Position numbers and translations under genes: made by a program. A DNA stretch of 64,000 bases from Comamonas sp. (GTDB lineage Bacteria > Pseudomonadota > Gammaproteobacteria > Burkholderiales > Burkholderiaceae_C), in assembly GCA_031277805.1 (NCBI GenBank), contig JAITLR010000017.1:353401-417400 (forward strand). Direction: 5' to 3'. The notes below the pieces were generated by a model. The model saw only the letters and a list, made by a program, of their open reading frames with translations, did no database searches and was not told the DNA's origin. Shown piece by piece: positions 1 to 7,821 of this stretch (the stretch's first letter is position 1; each line of letters starts with the position of its first letter).

Positions 1-584
1 GAAATCGTATAGGGGTGACCGAGCAGCTTGGCCGCCTGCTGCATATCGCCCGCAGCCAGAGCGGCGCGCACCTCGGTGCTGGAGACGCGCAGGCCATGTA
101 CCTCATAGCTGTTCATGCGCGCCACATCAAATCCCAGAGCCTGGCCCGAGCTGTCCAGCATGGCGTAGTCGCCCGCGCGTTTACGGCCGAAGCGGAAGTC
201 ATCTCCGACCAGCACGTAGTGGGCGCCCAGGCCGGAGATCAGCACATCGTGGATGAAGTCCTCGGGGCTTTGATTGGCCAGTGCGTCATTGAACGGCAGG
301 ATCACAACCTGATCGACACCACAGATCTCCAGCTGGCTGAGCTTGTCACGCAGCGTGCCCACGCGGGCCGGGGCCAAGTCGGGCTTGCCCAGCTTCTGCG
401 CAAAATAGTCGCGCGGATGGGGCTCGAAGGTCATGGCGCAACTGGGAATGCCGCGCTGGGCGGCTTCAGCCTTGAGCAGGCCCAGCATGGCCTGGTGTCC
501 CCGGTGCACGCCGTCAAAGTTGCCAATGGTCACAGCGCAGGCGGGAGCCAGGCCGGGATGATTGATTCCGCGGAAAATCTTCAT
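1..584 (-). CDS. ribF: Bifunctional riboflavin kinase/FAD synthetase, N-terminal part
   Basis: Makes FMN from riboflavin and FAD from FMN in the cytoplasm. The visible 194 residues are the N-terminal FMN adenylyltransferase domain: the nucleotide-binding GNFDGVHRGHQ segment lies near residues 21-31, with FEPHP after residue 50 and the STEVR motif near residue 168. The C-terminal riboflavin kinase domain lies beyond the left edge, so the gene is cut by the window and not broken. The ATG at 584 (MKIFRGINHP) matches family starts. It is divergent from the HNH gene at 789. The family assignment is secure. Confidence 0.95.
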   Translation of the reverse strand, partial: MKIFRGINHPGLAPACAVTIGNFDGVHRGHQAMLGLLKAEAAQRGIPSCAMTFEPHPRDYFAQKLGKPDLAPARVGTLRDKLSQLEICGVDQVVILPFNDALANQSPEDFIHDVLISGLGAHYVLVGDDFRFGRKRAGDYAMLDSSGQALGFDVARMNSYEVHGLRVSSTEVRAALAAGDMQQAAKLLGHPYTI

Positions 585-636
585 GGGCTGCTTTGTTTTT
601 CGTAGCAGCTGGCGCCGATGCATGCGGCGCAAGCCG

Positions 637-788
637 TCAATTTGACATAATTTCAGAGTATATTGCTTCCATCCGTGCCGCTGGGAGGCGGCACAGGAAC
701 AGGCTTTTGCAAGGTACAAACCTGTTTCCAAAGAGCGCCAAGACGCTCTGCCGTTTCTGCTGTCGAATTGTTTGACTGGAGGCGTGTT
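637..788 (+). promoter_or_regulatory. Structured leader between ribF and the HNH gene
   Basis: A small palindrome GTCAATTTGAC (637-647) contains a TTGACA hexamer. It is followed by three potential hairpins before the HNH start codon: GTGCCGC/GCGGCAC with a 6-nt loop (675-694), an imperfect stem pairing GGAACAGG with CCTGTTTCC (about 696-729), and AGAGCG/CGCTCT with a 6-nt loop (732-749). I found no -10 at a good distance from TTGACA, so the transcription start is unknown. A role as an untranslated control region is inferred. Confidence 0.4.
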
Positions 789-1346
789 GTGAAAGTCTTG
801 AAGCTGACAGCCCAGGGGCTGCCGCAGTCCTGGGTCACGCTGGAGCAAGCGGCGCTGCACTATGCAGCAGATGAGGTGCGCTGGGAAGCAGGCGCGGAGA
901 TCGCCTGCTTTCGTGGAGGACACAATGCGGTGACCGGCAAGCAGTCAGTCATTCACATCAACTCCATCATCGGCACCAAGGGTGTTCCCAATATCAACCC
1001 GCACGAGCTGCTGCCGGGTCTGACCAACGGCAAGCTGTTTGCACGCGATCGCTGCCTGTGCGCTTATTGCGGGCGCCAGTTCCATGAAAGCGACCTGACG
1101 CGCGAACACATCAAGCCCGTGAGTGCCGGGGGCGAACACACCTGGATGAACCTGGTCACGGCCTGCCGTGCCTGCAATCACCGCAAGGGCGCGAGAACGC
1201 CGGAGCAGGCCCGCATGCCGCTGCTGTATACGCCCTACACACCTACGCTGTGGGAGGACTTCATCTTGCGCAATCGCCGCATACTGGCCGATCAGATGGA
1301 GTTTCTTGTGGCTCATGTGCCGCGCAGCTCGCGCTGGTGCAGCTAG
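789..1346 (+). CDS. HNH endonuclease family protein
   Basis: A 185-residue protein with a zinc-binding HNH nuclease module: CAYC at residues 91-94, EHIKP at 106-110, CRAC at 126-129 and a following NHRKG. The two CxxC pairs and the central His fit a beta-beta-alpha metal nuclease. The first 80 residues have no domain I recognise. The chosen start is GTG 789; the frame is open further upstream, but that part covers the hairpin leader. Homologues are common in Burkholderiales next to housekeeping genes, without a restriction methylase, so a restriction role is not supported. The target is unknown. Confidence 0.8.
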   Translation: MKVLKLTAQGLPQSWVTLEQAALHYAADEVRWEAGAEIACFRGGHNAVTGKQSVIHINSIIGTKGVPNINPHELLPGLTNGKLFARDRCLCAYCGRQFHESDLTREHIKPVSAGGEHTWMNLVTACRACNHRKGARTPEQARMPLLYTPYTPTLWEDFILRNRRILADQMEFLVAHVPRSSRWCS

Positions 1347-1485
1347 GCCGCAGACTCCTTTTTGTGGCCACTTGGCGCCCAGACATAAAAATGGCACCCT
1401 GAGCTCCCCACTGCGTGTGGTTCGGCGCCGCTCCTGGAGGACCTCGGCAGCTCTGGCGTTCTCATCCTGGGGCGGCCCGGCAATG

Positions 1486-1516
1486 AAAAAAAGCCCCGGG
1501 CCGGAGCACACGGGGC
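1486..1516 (-). terminator. Rho-independent terminator of the 1542-2030 gene
   Basis: On the minus strand GCCCCG and CGGGGC form a stem around a 12-nt loop, followed by seven T residues, 26 bp past the stop of the deaminase gene. Confidence 0.75.
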
Positions 1517-1541
1517 AATGAGTGAAGAGAGAGAGGTGCAA

Positions 1542-2030
1542 TCAGGCCGTGGTGGCGACAGCCTTCTGCCAGGCGTCGTAGAGGTCTTCGCCGTCGTCGC
1601 GCACATGGTGGCTGATGAGGGTCAGCTCACGCTGGTCTTCGGGCTTGGCAAACTCCACATAGCCGCGCGCAGCCGACAGGTCGTAGGGCTCGCCGTCTTC
1701 GTTGGAGTAGGCGTAGTACACCTTCTTCACGCCGGCAAACAGCATGGCGGTGTAGCACATGGTGCAGGGGTAGCCGCTGGCATAGACCACGGCGCCCGAC
1801 AGATCGGTCGTACCCAGGGCCTTGGCGGCGATGCGCACGGCCTGCATCTCGGCGTGGGCCGAGGGGTCGCACAGATCGTCAACCTGGTTGACGGCGCGGG
1901 CCAGCACCTGGCCATCCTTGACCAGCACGGCGCCGAAGGGCCAGGTGGCCTGCTCGCGGCCCTTGACGTTGCCCATGGCCAGGCGGATGGATTCGACCAG
2001 GTACTTGCCGGTGTCGTTATCGTTGCTCAT
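1542..2030 (-). CDS. Guanine deaminase-type nucleoside/base deaminase (copy 1)
   Basis: A 162-residue cytosolic zinc deaminase of the cytidine/dCMP deaminase fold. HAE at residues 59-61 supplies a zinc ligand and the catalytic Glu; PCTMC at 88-92 supplies two Cys ligands. Length and the SGYPCTMC context fit the small GuaD family that converts guanine to xanthine. Next to uraH and a permease, this fits purine salvage or catabolism. It is downstream of uraH in the same direction with a 29-bp gap, so they may share a transcript. A second copy, about four-fifths identical by eye, lies at 7205-7699. Substrate is inferred from family and context. Confidence 0.8.
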   Translation of the reverse strand: MSNDNDTGKYLVESIRLAMGNVKGREQATWPFGAVLVKDGQVLARAVNQVDDLCDPSAHAEMQAVRIAAKALGTTDLSGAVVYASGYPCTMCYTAMLFAGVKKVYYAYSNEDGEPYDLSAARGYVEFAKPEDQRELTLISHHVRDDGEDLYDAWQKAVATTA

Positions 2031-2059
2031 TGAGTCGTTCTCCTAGTTAAAGATCAAAA

Positions 2060-2395
2060 TCAGCTGCCGCGGTAGGTGTTGAAGAACCACGGCGAGCACA
2101 GCATGGGTACGTGGTAGTGCTGGGTCGCATCGAAGATGGAAAAGCGCACCAGCACTTCGTCCGACAGGGCGGTGGGCTCCTTGAAGTGCTCGCCGGTGTA
2201 AAAGCGCAGCTCGAAGTCCCCGGTGCGGGCATCGGCGGCCGGCATCATGGGGGCGTCGGTGCGGCCGTCGGCGTTGGTGCGGGTGCTGGTGATGCGCTTC
2301 GCGGGCGTTTGCGCAACGTCGTAGAGTTCCACCAGCATGCCGGCTATGGGGCGGCCGGTGGTGAGGTTGAGTACATGGGTGCTGATGCCTGCCAT
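2060..2395 (-). CDS. uraH: 5-hydroxyisourate hydrolase
   Basis: A 111-residue transthyretin-related protein that hydrolyses 5-hydroxyisourate, the product of urate oxidation, to OHCU. The ISTHVLN segment near residues 4-10 carries the N-terminal active-site His, QHYHVPML carries the second, and the protein ends in the family signature YRGS. There is no signal peptide, so it should be cytoplasmic. It sits between a second transthyretin-like gene and the deaminase on the minus strand; uraD, which acts on its product, is at 5450. No urate oxidase gene is in the window. Confidence 0.93.
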   Translation of the reverse strand: MAGISTHVLNLTTGRPIAGMLVELYDVAQTPAKRITSTRTNADGRTDAPMMPAADARTGDFELRFYTGEHFKEPTALSDEVLVRFSIFDATQHYHVPMLCSPWFFNTYRGS

Positions 2396-2440
2396 ATATG
2401 TCTTTCGTTAGGTTGCGATAGAGCGGTGATATGGCGGGGC

Positions 2441-2968
2441 TCAGCTGCCGCGCGAATAGGTGTAGCTCCAGGGGCCGAACTGGATCGGCAGATGGATGCG
2501 TTCGGCCACGTTGGTGATCTGGAAGCGCACTGGCAGCTTGGAGAGGAAGGCCGGACGGGGCAGCTTGGCGCCCTTGGCGGCGAAATACTCGTCCACATGC
2601 AGCAGCAGCTCGTAGCGGCCGGCGCGGTAGCTGTCGTCGATCAAGAGCGGCTCGTCGGCGCGGCCGTTGGCATTGATCGTGAAGCTGCGCACCGGTACAT
2701 AGGCTTCGCCGTCAAAGCGGGAGAAGTCGATGCGCAGGCCGGTGGCTGCCATGCCGTGGAAGGTATCAATGGTGTGTACGGTCAGGCGGGGACTCACGCC
2801 GTGCAGCACGATGGGGCCGGAGGATTGGGCCGGTGCTGTAGACGCGGCGGGCGCATCGGCCGCCAGCGCGCCGCGAGCGGCCGTCAGGGCCGAGGCGCCG
2901 AGCGCCAGGCCCGAGAGTGCAAATTGCCTGCGCGATGGCGCCAGCGGTTTCGTGGATTGCATGCTCAT
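2441..2968 (-). CDS. Exported transthyretin-like protein with Tat signal
   Basis: A 175-residue protein. Residues 1-36 form a twin-arginine-type signal (PSRRQFALSG, then a hydrophobic run ending ALA), so a folded periplasmic protein is expected. The rest is a transthyretin/HIU-hydrolase domain starting near LTVHTIDTFHG and keeping IHLPIQFGPW. The C-terminus is SRGS where the enzyme family has YRGS, so the usual Tyr is Ser. It may still be a periplasmic HIU hydrolase, or a transthyretin-like protein with another ligand. The start at ATG 2968 has AGGAGA upstream, and the stop of the MFS gene is 7 bp away, suggesting an operon. Confidence 0.75.
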   Translation of the reverse strand: MSMQSTKPLAPSRRQFALSGLALGASALTAARGALAADAPAASTAPAQSSGPIVLHGVSPRLTVHTIDTFHGMAATGLRIDFSRFDGEAYVPVRSFTINANGRADEPLLIDDSYRAGRYELLLHVDEYFAAKGAKLPRPAFLSKLPVRFQITNVAERIHLPIQFGPWSYTYSRGS

Positions 2969-2975
2969 GTCTCCT

Positions 2976-4316
2976 TCAGGCGCTCTTGCGGCGCTGGATG
3001 CGGGCAATGAAGGCGATGGCCAGGATGGCTGCCAATGCTTCGACAATGGCCACCAGGTACAGACCGGGGGCAACCTTGCCGGTGGAGGCCTTGATCAGAC
3101 CCATCAGGTAGGGAGCGCCGAAGCCGGCCAGGTTGGCAACCGAGTTGATCAGCGCCACACCCACGGCGGCGGCACCGCCACTGAGCAGCATGTTGGGCAT
3201 CTGCCAGAAAACAGGAATCGCGCTCATGGTGCCCACCAGGGCCAGGACCATGACGGTCAGTGCGGCGAGCACGGGGATGCTTTCCATGCCCATGGTGATG
3301 GCCAGGGCCAGCATGCCGACGGCACCCAGCAGGGCCGAGCCCGCAAAATGCCAGCGCACTTCACCGCGCTTGTCGGAGTGGCGACCATTGATGATCATGC
3401 CTGCGGCACCGAGCAGATAGGCCGCACCGGCAATCCAGCCCACTTCCATGGGGGATGTGAAGCCTGCTTCGCGGATCACGGTAGGCATCCAGAAGGTCAG
3501 CGTGGAGTTGGCGCACAACAGGCAGAAGAAGACGGCAATCAGCAGCCACACCATGGGGTTGGTGAACATGGTGCGCCAGTCGCTGTCACGCTTGCCTTGA
3601 GCCTTTTCATCCAGATCGAGCTGCTGCTTGACGATGGCGCGTTCGCTGTCGTTCAGCCACTTGGCTTGCTCGGGACGGTCCGTCATGTAGAAATAGGCGA
3701 CGATACCGGCCAGCACCGAGGGAATGCCTTCGATGATGAACAGCCATTGCCAGCCGTGCATGCCGTGGAAGCCCGAAGCCCAGGTCATGATGCTGCCGGC
3801 CAATGGGCCGCCGAGCACGCCCGCCAGGGCCGATGCCGACATGAAAGTGCCAAAGGCCTTGGCGCGGCGCTTGGAGGGGTACCAGTAGGTCAGGTACAGG
3901 ATCACGCCGGGGTAGAAGCCCGCCTCAAAGGCACCGAGCAGAAAGCGCAGGATGTAGAACTGGGTAGAGGTAGTCACCCAGGCCTGCAAGATGCAGATGA
4001 TGCCCCAGCCTATGGTGATGCGCATCACCGTCTTCTTGGCGCCGATCTTTTGCAGCAGTGCGTTGGAGGGTACTTCGAACAGAAAGTAACCAATGAAGAA
4101 GATGCCGGCGCCCAGGCCGTAGACAGCCTCGCTGAACTTCAGGTCGTCGAGCATCTGCAGCTTGGCGAAGCCGATGTTGACGCGGTCCAGCCAGGCCAGC
4201 ACCCACAGCACGCCCAGGAAGGGCAGCAAGCGCCAGGATATCTTGGAATAGGTCGCGTCGATTTCGTCGACGCTGTGGGAGGCAGTGCCGCTGATCGGCA
4301 CATGTTGAGCACTCAT
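2976..4316 (-). CDS. MFS transporter, anion:cation symporter type
   Basis: A 446-residue inner-membrane permease with twelve expected helices. The LDRVNIGFAKLQM segment after the first helix and the FLLGAFEAGFYPGVILYLTYWYP segment region are typical of the ACS family (phthalate, tartrate and hydroxyphenylacetate permeases). As first gene of the run MFS, exported transthyretin-like protein, uraH, deaminase, it probably imports a purine-pathway anion such as urate or allantoin; that is inference from context. ATG 4316 has AAGGAC at good spacing and is preferred over an upstream ATG at 4367 with no ribosome site. It is divergent from a LysR gene. Confidence 0.8.
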   Translation of the reverse strand: MSAQHVPISGTASHSVDEIDATYSKISWRLLPFLGVLWVLAWLDRVNIGFAKLQMLDDLKFSEAVYGLGAGIFFIGYFLFEVPSNALLQKIGAKKTVMRITIGWGIICILQAWVTTSTQFYILRFLLGAFEAGFYPGVILYLTYWYPSKRRAKAFGTFMSASALAGVLGGPLAGSIMTWASGFHGMHGWQWLFIIEGIPSVLAGIVAYFYMTDRPEQAKWLNDSERAIVKQQLDLDEKAQGKRDSDWRTMFTNPMVWLLIAVFFCLLCANSTLTFWMPTVIREAGFTSPMEVGWIAGAAYLLGAAGMIINGRHSDKRGEVRWHFAGSALLGAVGMLALAITMGMESIPVLAALTVMVLALVGTMSAIPVFWQMPNMLLSGGAAAVGVALINSVANLAGFGAPYLMGLIKASTGKVAPGLYLVAIVEALAAILAIAFIARIQRRKSA

Positions 4317-4404
4317 GGCAAGTCCTTGTCTCGGAAGTTTGTTGTTTGGGTTTGTGGACGCTTGCATGGTCGCGGGTTGCGGCGGTATGCGAAACTAGGC
4401 AGCT

Positions 4405-4421
4405 GCTATGAGCCGCATAGC
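4405..4421. promoter_or_regulatory. LysR-type operator in the MFS/lysR divergent region
   Basis: GCTATG and CATAGC form a perfect dyad around AGCCG. Its core reads T-N11-A, the LysR box pattern, and it lies 27 bp before the lysR start and about 90 bp before the MFS start. Binding by the adjacent regulator is inferred. Confidence 0.55.
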
Positions 4422-4447
4422 AAATCGCATATTTCTAGGGAAAACAC

Positions 4448-5380
4448 TTGTCTCGAAGCGAAGACCCGTTCGACACCTACTTGCTGCGCGTGCTGTGCAC
4501 CTTGATCAGCGAGAAAAGCGTGTCGCGCGCCGCCATCCGGTTGAATCAGTCGCAGCCAGCCATCAGTGCAGCGCTGCGGCGGCTGCGGGCCATCTTCAAT
4601 GACCCGCTGCTGGTGCGTGACAAGAACCGCATGGTGCCCACGGCGCGTGCGCTGCAGGCCGTGGAGCAGGCGCGTGCAGCACTGGGTCTGATCGACGGGT
4701 TGCTGACCTCGGGCAAGGAGTTTTCTGCCGAAACCACGCAGCAGCGCTTCACCATCGCCATGCCCGATTACCTGGCTCCGCCCTTCATGGCGCGCGTGGT
4801 TCAGCTCATGCGTGCGCAGGCGCCGGGTGCCCGGCTGGTCATGCTGCCGCTGGGCCAGAATTTCGACTACGAGCAGGCGCTGCAAAGTGGTGATGTGGAT
4901 ATCGTCATCGGCAACTGGCCCAGTCCGCCCGAGCATTTGCACATGTCCACGCTGATCGAGGATGAGGTGGTTTGCCTGCTCGATGAAAAGCATCCGCTGG
5001 CCGTGCAGGGTGCGCTGACGACGGAGCTCTACCTGCAGGCTTCGCATGTGGTGTTTACGCCGTACTCGCCCGATCAGCGGGGCGTGGTGGAGACCAGCCT
5101 GGGTACCATGCGTGTGAGCCGCGATGGTCGCGTGCAGTGCACGCACTTCTCGCTGGCGCCGGATCTGCTGGTGGGAACCGATCTGCTGCTGACCACCAGC
5201 CGCCATTTCGCGGCCTATCACGCCAGACGCCTGCCGCTGGCCATGGTGCCTCTGCCCATGGGTGCCCGCACCATGCGCTTTTATCAGCTCTGGCATTCGT
5301 CGAGGCACCGGGATGCTTCGCATATCTGGTTGCGTGGGCTGCTGAACCAGGCTTCGCAGGTGCTGACGGAGCTGACGTAG
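4448..5380 (+). CDS. LysR-family transcriptional regulator
   Basis: A 310-residue regulator. The N-terminal winged helix-turn-helix covers about residues 10-70, with SVSRAAIRLNQSQPAISAAL matching the LysR recognition helix. The rest is a periplasmic-binding-protein-like effector domain beginning near TIAMPDYLAPPF. The start is TTG 4448 with AGGG upstream; no ATG gives the full HTH. It is divergent from the MFS-uraH run and upstream of uraD, so it is the obvious candidate regulator of the purine genes. The inducer is unknown. Confidence 0.85.
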   Translation: MSRSEDPFDTYLLRVLCTLISEKSVSRAAIRLNQSQPAISAALRRLRAIFNDPLLVRDKNRMVPTARALQAVEQARAALGLIDGLLTSGKEFSAETTQQRFTIAMPDYLAPPFMARVVQLMRAQAPGARLVMLPLGQNFDYEQALQSGDVDIVIGNWPSPPEHLHMSTLIEDEVVCLLDEKHPLAVQGALTTELYLQASHVVFTPYSPDQRGVVETSLGTMRVSRDGRVQCTHFSLAPDLLVGTDLLLTTSRHFAAYHARRLPLAMVPLPMGARTMRFYQLWHSSRHRDASHIWLRGLLNQASQVLTELT

Positions 5381-5449
5381 CCGGCTGCTATACGGGCTAT
5401 AACAAGTCAGGACTGTGAGACGGCAAACGCGCTTTCTACACTGGCTTCC

Positions 5450-5986
5450 ATGACTACCACCACTACCCACCCCACGCTAGCCGAACTCAACACCATGACC
5501 CGCGAAGCCTTTGTGGCTGCGTTGGGTGAAGTCTTCGAGTACGCCCCCTGGGTCGCAGAATCGGCTGCGGCTCAGCGTCCTTTCAACAGCCTTGATGCGC
5601 TGCATGCTTCCATGCTGGCTGCCGTGCACGCCAGTCCCCGCGAGCAGACCGTGCGCTTTCTCTGCGGCCACCCCGAGCTGTCGGCCACGGCCGTGCGCTC
5701 CGGTACCTTGACCAGCGATTCGCAGCAGGAGCAGCAAAGCGCCGGTCTCGGCGATCTGGAGAAGGAGCAGGGTGAGCGCCTGGCTACGCTGAACAAGACC
5801 TATCTCACGCGCCACGGCTTCCCCTTCATCGCCTGTGTGCGCCATTACACGCGCGCCGGCCTGTTTGCCGAGCTGACATCGCGCACCGAGCGCGACACGG
5901 AGCAAGAATTTGCCGAAGCCCTGCGTCAGATCAGTTTCATCAGCCGTCTGCGCCTGTCACAGCGCGTGAGTGTCGGCAGCCTGTAA
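5450..5986 (+). CDS. uraD: OHCU decarboxylase
   Basis: 2-oxo-4-hydroxy-4-carboxy-5-ureidoimidazoline decarboxylase, the step after HIU hydrolase that yields S-allantoin. In 178 residues it shows FNSLDALHASM, then CGHPEL at residues 72-77 with the conserved His and Glu, and a C-terminal helical part with NKTYLTRHGFPFIACVR. It follows lysR on the plus strand with a 69-bp gap and ends at a strong terminator. With uraH it gives two consecutive steps of urate breakdown; urate oxidase and allantoinase must lie elsewhere. Confidence 0.92.
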   Translation: MTTTTTHPTLAELNTMTREAFVAALGEVFEYAPWVAESAAAQRPFNSLDALHASMLAAVHASPREQTVRFLCGHPELSATAVRSGTLTSDSQQEQQSAGLGDLEKEQGERLATLNKTYLTRHGFPFIACVRHYTRAGLFAELTSRTERDTEQEFAEALRQISFISRLRLSQRVSVGSL

Positions 5987-6015
5987 TCGGTCTGCACCTG
6001 TTTCTGTCACCGTCG

Positions 6016-6041
6016 GGCCCTGCAGATTGCAGGGCCTTTTT
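6016..6041 (+). terminator. Terminator after uraD
   Basis: A perfect 9-bp stem GGCCCTGCA/TGCAGGGCC with a 3-nt loop is followed by five T residues, 30 bp after the uraD stop. Confidence 0.9.
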
Positions 6042-6162
6042 GTTTTGGCGTCCATCTGGCGCAGGGCTCCTGGGGAACGTCCTAGGAAATATAGTTTTGG
6101 GGCCGCCAAAAATCGGTCTGCTTCATGGTGAAATACAGGGTTTCCCCTTGTTGATATACACC

Positions 6163-7110
6163 ATGATCGTCAGAGACCGTCCTTCAGGCTTCAAGCTGCT
6201 CTGGATTGTTCGAGGCTCGGTGCTCCAGCGCATCAAGGCTGTGCTGGCTGTCAACATCGTGCTGGCCATCATCGTGACGGTGGCTCACGGCAATCTGTTT
6301 CATACCAAGATTCCCATCACGCCCATCCCGTTCACGCTGATCGGTTTGCCGCTGGCGATCTTTCTGGGCTTTCGCAACAACACGGCCTACGCCCGCTACT
6401 GGGAGGGGCGAAAGCTCTGGGGCGAGATCCTGATTTACGCGCGAACCCTGGCGCGTCAATGTCAGAGCCTGATTCAGTCCGATCTACCCGTGGACCCGCG
6501 CCAGCGCGCCAACGATGTGCGCGTGCGCATGGTGCACCGCACCGTGGCCTTTGCCCATGCTCTGCGTGCCCAGCTGCGTGGACTGAAGGAAGACACGGCG
6601 GCCGAGCATTGGCTGGTGGATGCGGAGTGGAAGCACGTGCAGCAACTGCCACTGAACCACCGTGTGGACGCCATCATGCTGGCCATGGGCAAGGACCTGG
6701 GCCAATGCGTGCATGATCATCGCATCGACCCCTGTCTGGCAGTCTCCATTGACAAGACGCTCAATGGCCTGACCGCCGCTGCGGCATCCTGCGAGCGCAT
6801 ACGCAATACGCCCATCCCGTTTTCCTATACCTTGCTGCTGCACCGCACGGCCCATCTGTACTGTTTCTTGCTGCCTTTCGGTCTGGTGGACATCACGGGC
6901 TTCATGACGCCGTTTGTCGTGGCCATCGTGGCCTATACCTTCTACGGTCTGGACGTGCTGGGCGACGAGCTGGAAGAGCCTTTTGGCACGGAGAGCAACG
7001 ACCTGGCGCTGGACAGTATCTGCCGTGGTATCGAGATCAGCCTCAGCCATTCGCTGGGCGACCCTCAGATTCCAGAACCTCTGAAGCCCGTGGACTATCT
7101 GCTGACTTGA
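6163..7110 (+). CDS. Bestrophin-family anion channel protein
   Basis: A 315-residue membrane protein of the bestrophin/UPF0187 (YneE-like) family. It opens with hydrophobic helices near residues 25-45 and 55-75, then GFRNNTAYARYWEGRKLWG, a family hallmark, a long cytoplasmic helical stretch, and a second helix pair near 225-265 followed by GDELEEPFGTESNDLAL, the other hallmark. Members form pentameric anion channels; the ion and role here are unknown. ATG 6163 is chosen because the family begins close to the IVRDRP segment; the longer open frame upstream runs back into the uraD terminator. Confidence 0.85.
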   Translation: MIVRDRPSGFKLLWIVRGSVLQRIKAVLAVNIVLAIIVTVAHGNLFHTKIPITPIPFTLIGLPLAIFLGFRNNTAYARYWEGRKLWGEILIYARTLARQCQSLIQSDLPVDPRQRANDVRVRMVHRTVAFAHALRAQLRGLKEDTAAEHWLVDAEWKHVQQLPLNHRVDAIMLAMGKDLGQCVHDHRIDPCLAVSIDKTLNGLTAAAASCERIRNTPIPFSYTLLLHRTAHLYCFLLPFGLVDITGFMTPFVVAIVAYTFYGLDVLGDELEEPFGTESNDLALDSICRGIEISLSHSLGDPQIPEPLKPVDYLLT

Positions 7111-7145
7111 TATCTGTTGGCCTGGGCGTAGCCGCCACAAACCAC

Positions 7146-7180
7146 AAAGCCCTGAATTCGTCATTCAGGGCTTTGTTTTT
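7146..7180. terminator. Bidirectional terminator between the bestrophin and deaminase genes
   Basis: A perfect 12-bp stem AAAGCCCTGAAT/ATTCAGGGCTTT with a 5-nt loop lies between convergent genes. A T-rich tail follows on the plus strand; the minus-strand tail is weaker. Confidence 0.85.
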
Positions 7181-7204
7181 GATAGCGACTAGCGCATGCT
7201 CTGC

Positions 7205-7699
7205 CTAGACCGTGGCGCGATCTTCATCCACGGCTCTTTGCCAGGCTTCGTACAGATCTTCGCCAGCATCGCGTACGCGCTGGTTGATGATGGGCATCTC
7301 GCGCTTGTCTTTGGGACGGGCCAGCTCGACATAGCCGCGCGAGGCGGACAGGTCATAGGGCTCACCGTCTTCATTGGAATAGGCCACAAAGACCTTCTTC
7401 ACACCTGCCAGCAACATGGCGGTGGCGCACATGGAGCAAGGGTAGCCGCTGGCATACATGACGGAGCCCGACAGGTCGGTGCTGCCCTGGGCCTTGGCGC
7501 CAATGCGCAGCGCCTGCATTTCGGCATGTGCCGAAGGGTCGCACAGTTCCTCGACCTGGTTGACGGCACGGGCCAGCACCTGGCCGTCCTTGACCAGCAC
7601 GGCGCCGAAGGGCCAGGTGGCGCGCTCGCCGCCCTTGACGTTGGCCATGGCCAGGCGAATGGATTCCAGCAGGTATTTTTCGGTGTCTCGATTGCTCAT
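7205..7699 (-). CDS. Guanine deaminase-type nucleoside/base deaminase (copy 2)
   Basis: A 164-residue paralogue of the 1542-2030 gene in the same orientation, with all zinc and catalytic residues kept: HAE at 58-60 and PCSMC at 87-91. Differences cluster in the last third and at a few positions around the PCxxC motif (Ala instead of Tyr after the second Cys), so substrate preference may differ. It is convergent with the bestrophin gene and separated from the acyl-CoA dehydrogenase upstream by about 120 bp. Which copy is the true guanine deaminase cannot be told from sequence alone. Confidence 0.78.
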   Translation of the reverse strand: MSNRDTEKYLLESIRLAMANVKGGERATWPFGAVLVKDGQVLARAVNQVEELCDPSAHAEMQALRIGAKAQGSTDLSGSVMYASGYPCSMCATAMLLAGVKKVFVAYSNEDGEPYDLSASRGYVELARPKDKREMPIINQRVRDAGEDLYEAWQRAVDEDRATV

Positions 7700-7759
7700 T
7701 GGCGTCTCCTTTGGAGAAGATCATAGGAAGCCTGCAAGCTCCCATAGCGCACCCTGAAA

Positions 7760-7787
7760 GCAAAACAGCACGCCTCAGCGTGCTGTT
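7760..7787 (-). terminator. Terminator after the 7822-8937 acyl-CoA dehydrogenase
   Basis: A perfect 10-bp stem AACAGCACGC/GCGTGCTGTT with a CTCA loop; on the minus strand it runs into TTTTGC. Confidence 0.7.
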
Positions 7788-7821
7788 GACTTGCCGAAAG
7801 TTGGCTGATTTTGGCGGTTAT

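Noticed and set aside
1347..1485. Short open frames between the HNH gene and the deaminase terminator
   Set aside because: They lack ribosome sites and conserved segments, and run into the neighbouring genes in the wrong frame.
2730..4505. 591-codon open frame on the plus strand opposite the MFS gene
   Set aside because: Antisense shadow of a GC-rich gene; His/Gln/Gly-rich composition without domains, while the minus strand encodes a clear MFS protein.
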